DNA from: Sporosalibacterium faouarense
GTDB lineage: Bacteria > Bacillota > Clostridia > Tissierellales > VENL01
Reading direction: 5' to 3'
NCBI RefSeq assembly: GCF_016765695.1
Contig: NZ_JAETGO010000059.1
Location: 18,252-82,251 of the forward strand
Length of the DNA: 64,000 bases
The notes beneath the pieces are model-generated. The model was given only the letters and a program-made list of their open reading frames with translations. It made no database searches and had not been told where the DNA came from. Of the stretch, positions 61,632 through 64,000 are shown one piece after another. The translations under genes and the position numbers were made by a program. The first letter of the stretch is position 1. Each line of letters begins with the position of its first letter.

Positions 61632-63638
61632 ATGAAAAATTTAGAGTTAGATGAGTTTATAAAATACAAATTTATATCTGGAATTAAATATTCTCCAGAC
61701 GGTGAAAAAGCATGCTTTGTAGTTCATCAGTCAGATGTTAATGAAAATAAATATCAGTCGAACCTATGGATTTATAGCTTAAAAGAGAATAAATATTTTC
61801 AATTAACTGCTTATGGAGAAGAGCGAAGTTTTATTTGGCTTGAGGATAGTGAGCATATTATATTTTCAGGTTTGAGAGATGAGAAGGAAAAAGAGAAAAA
61901 GAAAGAAGGAGAAGAATACACACAATATTATAGAATAAATATTCATGGTGGAGAAGCAAATAAGTATTTTAAAATTCCCAAGAATGTTAATTCGATTAAA
62001 TCTATTGATAGTAATACTTTTGTTTTTACATCTACATATAACCCCTATAAGAAAGAATTAAATAAATTAAGTGAAGAAGAGAAGAAAGAAGAGCTTAAAA
62101 AGAGAAAAGAAGAAAAAGACTACGAAGTTATCGATGAAATTCCTTTTTGGCATAATGGGGGAAGTTTCTCTAATAAGGATAGAAATAGACTATATAAGTA
62201 TAATTTAGAAAATGATTCAGTTGAAGCTATAACCGATGAATATACTGATGTAGAAACATATAATTTAAATGTGGATAAAACTAAAATATCATTTATTTCT
62301 CAGAGATTTAAAGCAAAGATGGAGCTTAATAATGATATATGTATGTATGACATTAATGATAAAAAAATAAGCAAAATATCACCTTATGATAATTTTAATT
62401 ATGGGTATGTAAACTTTATAGATACTGACAATTTAATTTTTACGGGAAAAGATATGAAAAGATTTGGATTAAATGAAAATAATAAATTCTATATTTTAAG
62501 ACTTCAAGATAATCATTCAAAGTGTATAACTCCTGATTTTGACTATAGTATATGGAATTCTGTTGGTAGTGACTGCAGATATGGGAGTTCTCAAGATATG
62601 AAGGTTGAGAATAATCACTTATACTTTGTAACTACTGAAGGATTTAATTCCTATATAAATAAATTAAATATAAATGGTGAAATTCAGAGGATAATAGCTG
62701 GTAAGGGATCTATTGATGGGTTTGATATTAGCTCTGGAGATTTAATGTTTATTGGATTAAGAGGGTTAAATCTTCAAGAGATATATAGGTTGAAAGATAA
62801 TAAGGAAATTAAAATTACAGATTTCAATAATTGGGTGCAGAAGGAAAGAACGTTGATAGAACCTGAAAGAATAACTGTTGAAACTGAACCAGGAGTTAGT
62901 ATTGATGGCTGGATTATGAAGCCTGTTAATTTTGAAGAAGGTAAAAAATATCCTGCTATTTTAGATATACATGGAGGACCAAAAACCGTATATGGAGAGG
63001 TGTTTTACCATGAAATGCAATATTGGGCAAATCAAGGCTATGTTGTATTCTTCTGTAATCCGAGAGGAAGTGATGGTAAGGGAGATGAATTTGCGGATAT
63101 CCGAGGTAAATACGGAACTATAGACTATGAGGATATAATGATGTTTACAGATGAAGTGATGGATAGATACTCTTTTATAGATAAAGATAGAGTTGGAGTC
63201 ACCGGAGGTTCATATGGTGGATTTATGACTAATTGGATAATAGGTCATACAGATAAATTTAAAGCAGCAGTATCGCAGAGGAGTATATCTAATTGGGTAT
63301 CCATGTTTGGAACAACAGACATAGGATACTATTTTGCTGGCGATCAAAATGCTAGTACTCCATGGGATAGTCATGATAATATGTGGGAACAGTCTCCTTT
63401 AAAATATGCAGATCAGGTAACTACACCAACATTGTTTATTCACTCAGAAGAGGATTACAGGTGTTGGATAGTCGAAGGGATACAAATGTTTACAGCCTTA
63501 AAATACCATGGAGTAGAATCGAGAATGTGCATCTTTAAAGGAGAAAATCATGAATTAAGTAGAAGTGGAAAACCTAAGCATAGGATTAGAAGATTAAAAG
63601 AAATTACAGAGTGGTTTGATAGTTATTTAAAATCATAA
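61632..63638 (+). CDS. S9-family peptidase (acylaminoacyl-peptidase-like)
   Basis: 668 residues from ATG 61632 (AAAGGAGG upstream). An N-terminal beta-propeller of about 400 residues is followed by an alpha/beta-hydrolase domain. The catalytic triad is visible: Ser527 in GGSYGGFMTNW, Asp608 in EEDYRC, His640 in ENHELS. Family members (prolyl oligopeptidase/acylaminoacyl peptidase) cleave short peptides in the cytoplasm. A lysine/glutamate-rich insertion lies around 80-165 (EKEKEKKKEGEEYTQYY and KKEELKKRKEEKDYEV). No signal peptide. Confidence 0.93.
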   Translation: MKNLELDEFIKYKFISGIKYSPDGEKACFVVHQSDVNENKYQSNLWIYSLKENKYFQLTAYGEERSFIWLEDSEHIIFSGLRDEKEKEKKKEGEEYTQYYRINIHGGEANKYFKIPKNVNSIKSIDSNTFVFTSTYNPYKKELNKLSEEEKKEELKKRKEEKDYEVIDEIPFWHNGGSFSNKDRNRLYKYNLENDSVEAITDEYTDVETYNLNVDKTKISFISQRFKAKMELNNDICMYDINDKKISKISPYDNFNYGYVNFIDTDNLIFTGKDMKRFGLNENNKFYILRLQDNHSKCITPDFDYSIWNSVGSDCRYGSSQDMKVENNHLYFVTTEGFNSYINKLNINGEIQRIIAGKGSIDGFDISSGDLMFIGLRGLNLQEIYRLKDNKEIKITDFNNWVQKERTLIEPERITVETEPGVSIDGWIMKPVNFEEGKKYPAILDIHGGPKTVYGEVFYHEMQYWANQGYVVFFCNPRGSDGKGDEFADIRGKYGTIDYEDIMMFTDEVMDRYSFIDKDRVGVTGGSYGGFMTNWIIGHTDKFKAAVSQRSISNWVSMFGTTDIGYYFAGDQNASTPWDSHDNMWEQSPLKYADQVTTPTLFIHSEEDYRCWIVEGIQMFTALKYHGVESRMCIFKGENHELSRSGKPKHRIRRLKEITEWFDSYLKS

Positions 63639-63711
63639 ATACTTATTTGGTAAAGTAGAATATTGATAAACTGAGGAAATTACATATTAAAAAAAAGTAA
63701 TCACAAAAGAC

Positions 63712-63740
63712 TTGATATTTTCGTAGAATAATACTAGAAT
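63712..63740 (+). promoter_or_regulatory. Sigma-A promoter of the glycine-riboswitch transcript
   Basis: TTGATA (63712-63717), a 17-bp spacer and TAGAAT (63735-63740), 30 bp before the first riboswitch helix. Confidence 0.6.
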
Positions 63741-63771
63741 GATATTAGATAATTTAATATAGGTGGATGAA

Positions 63772-63967
63772 AATCATTGGAGAAATCTTTATGGATTACC
63801 GTAGGAGAAAGGAATAGAGCAATGCTAAAACTCTATTTTGAAGCTCTCAGGTCTGTTAACAATGATTCGACACGCTCTCTGGAGAGACCCTTTAGATAGG
63901 GCATCGACGAAGAAACTTATATAGTAGCTTACTGTGTAAGGAAACTTTCAGATAAAAGGACAGGGAG
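63772..63967 (+). ncRNA. Tandem glycine riboswitch
   Basis: Two consecutive aptamers. Aptamer 1: helix P1 AATCATTG (63772-63779) with CAATGATT (63860-63867); inside are GGAGAAATC...GGAT, TACCGTAGGAG and CTCTCAGG. Aptamer 2: helix P1 CTCTCTG (63875-63881) with CAGGGAG (63961-63967); inside are GGAGAGACC, CATCGACGAAG and AAACTTTCAGATAAAAGGA, the standard glycine-aptamer consensus. Helix P3 of aptamer 1 is AATAGAG/CTCTATT. The switch senses glycine and controls the gene to the right, which is outside the window; common targets are the glycine cleavage operon or a sodium:alanine/glycine symporter. Confidence 0.9.
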
Positions 63968-64000
63968 TAATGAGCATTTGGTAAACATATGCTCATTACT
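63966..64000 (+). terminator. Hairpin following the glycine riboswitch (expression platform)
   Basis: AGTAATGAGCAT (63966-63977) and ATGCTCATTACT (63989-64000) form a perfect 12-bp stem. Its left arm overlaps the last two bases of the aptamer-2 P1 strand, so glycine binding and hairpin formation may compete. The window ends at the stem, so the T run cannot be seen. Confidence 0.65.

Noticed and set aside
63772..64000. Reading the end region as a CRISPR array or tRNA
   Set aside because: No regular repeat-spacer pattern and no cloverleaf; both halves fit the glycine aptamer instead.

Overview
The window looks like chromosomal DNA of a strictly anaerobic, endospore-forming, low-GC Firmicute of the class Clostridia (Clostridiales/Tissierellales type; I cannot name a species). 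Reasons: strongly AT-rich DNA, dense Shine-Dalgarno sites of the GGAGG type with frequent TTG/GTG starts, consensus sigma-A promoters, a spore-germinant receptor operon, oxygen-sensitive Fe-S enzymes (double-cubane reductase plus activase), a 7TM/PAS/GGDEF protein and an encapsulin-ferritin iron store. I see no rRNA, tRNA, prophage, insertion sequence or CRISPR array. Most transcription units end in strong, often unusually long hairpins. LAYOUT. 1-3.4 kb: partial IclR regulator divergent from a YjiH-type transporter and a class I/II aminotransferase, with two matching palindromes around the transporter promoter. 3.6-8.0 kb: diguanylate cyclase, CBS protein and a Cache-type chemoreceptor whose promoter carries a near-consensus Fur box. 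8-11.8 kb: AraC regulator, VOC protein, and an ABC-2 exporter divergent from a TetR regulator with twin TGAAC-N15-GTTCA operators. 12-16.4 kb: APC amino-acid permease with a possible 15-codon leader, then an operon for a double-cubane-cluster reductase, a DUF3343 protein and its ATP-dependent activase. 16.5-19.8 kb: duplicated-domain lipoprotein, uracil-DNA glycosylase, an Ada-like AraC protein lacking the methyl-acceptor cysteine, and a small cysteine-rich Fe-S protein. 19.8-29.1 kb: three-gene ABC exporter and a run of small stand-alone genes (GNAT, DUF2087, RidA, aminoglycoside-type phosphotransferase, MazG-like, LuxR, isoprenylcysteine methyltransferase-like, MerR/TipAS). 29.3-37.1 kb: envelope genes (LTA-synthase-like sulfatase, polysaccharide deacetylase, YunD-like nucleotidase, and an ATP-grasp ligase paired with a divergent MurE-like ligase). 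37.3-47.4 kb: exonuclease III, nitroreductase, MsrA, M20 peptidase, soluble PAS histidine kinase, VanZ-RDD fusion, EamA proteins, VanY-like lipoprotein, GNAT. 47.4-53.8 kb: a minus-strand germinant-receptor operon A-C-D-C-B-B with a likely sigma-G promoter. 54-59.3 kb: glutaminyl-tRNA synthetase, MATE exporter, P-loop ABC_ATPase-family protein. 59.6-64 kb: encapsulated ferritin plus encapsulin shell, universal stress protein, S9 peptidase, and at the right edge a tandem glycine riboswitch followed by a terminator-like hairpin that should control a gene just outside the window. HOW THE PARTS CONNECT. Iron is a recurring theme: a probable Fur-controlled chemoreceptor, an iron-storage nanocompartment and several Fe-S proteins. 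Envelope/spore functions form a second theme. The least explained items are the ATP-grasp/MurE-like pair, the six-gene germinant receptor with doubled B and C subunits, the Ada-like protein without its nucleophile, and two genes (a phosphotransferase and a universal stress protein) whose only sensible start codons are AUA/AUU behind good ribosome-binding sites.
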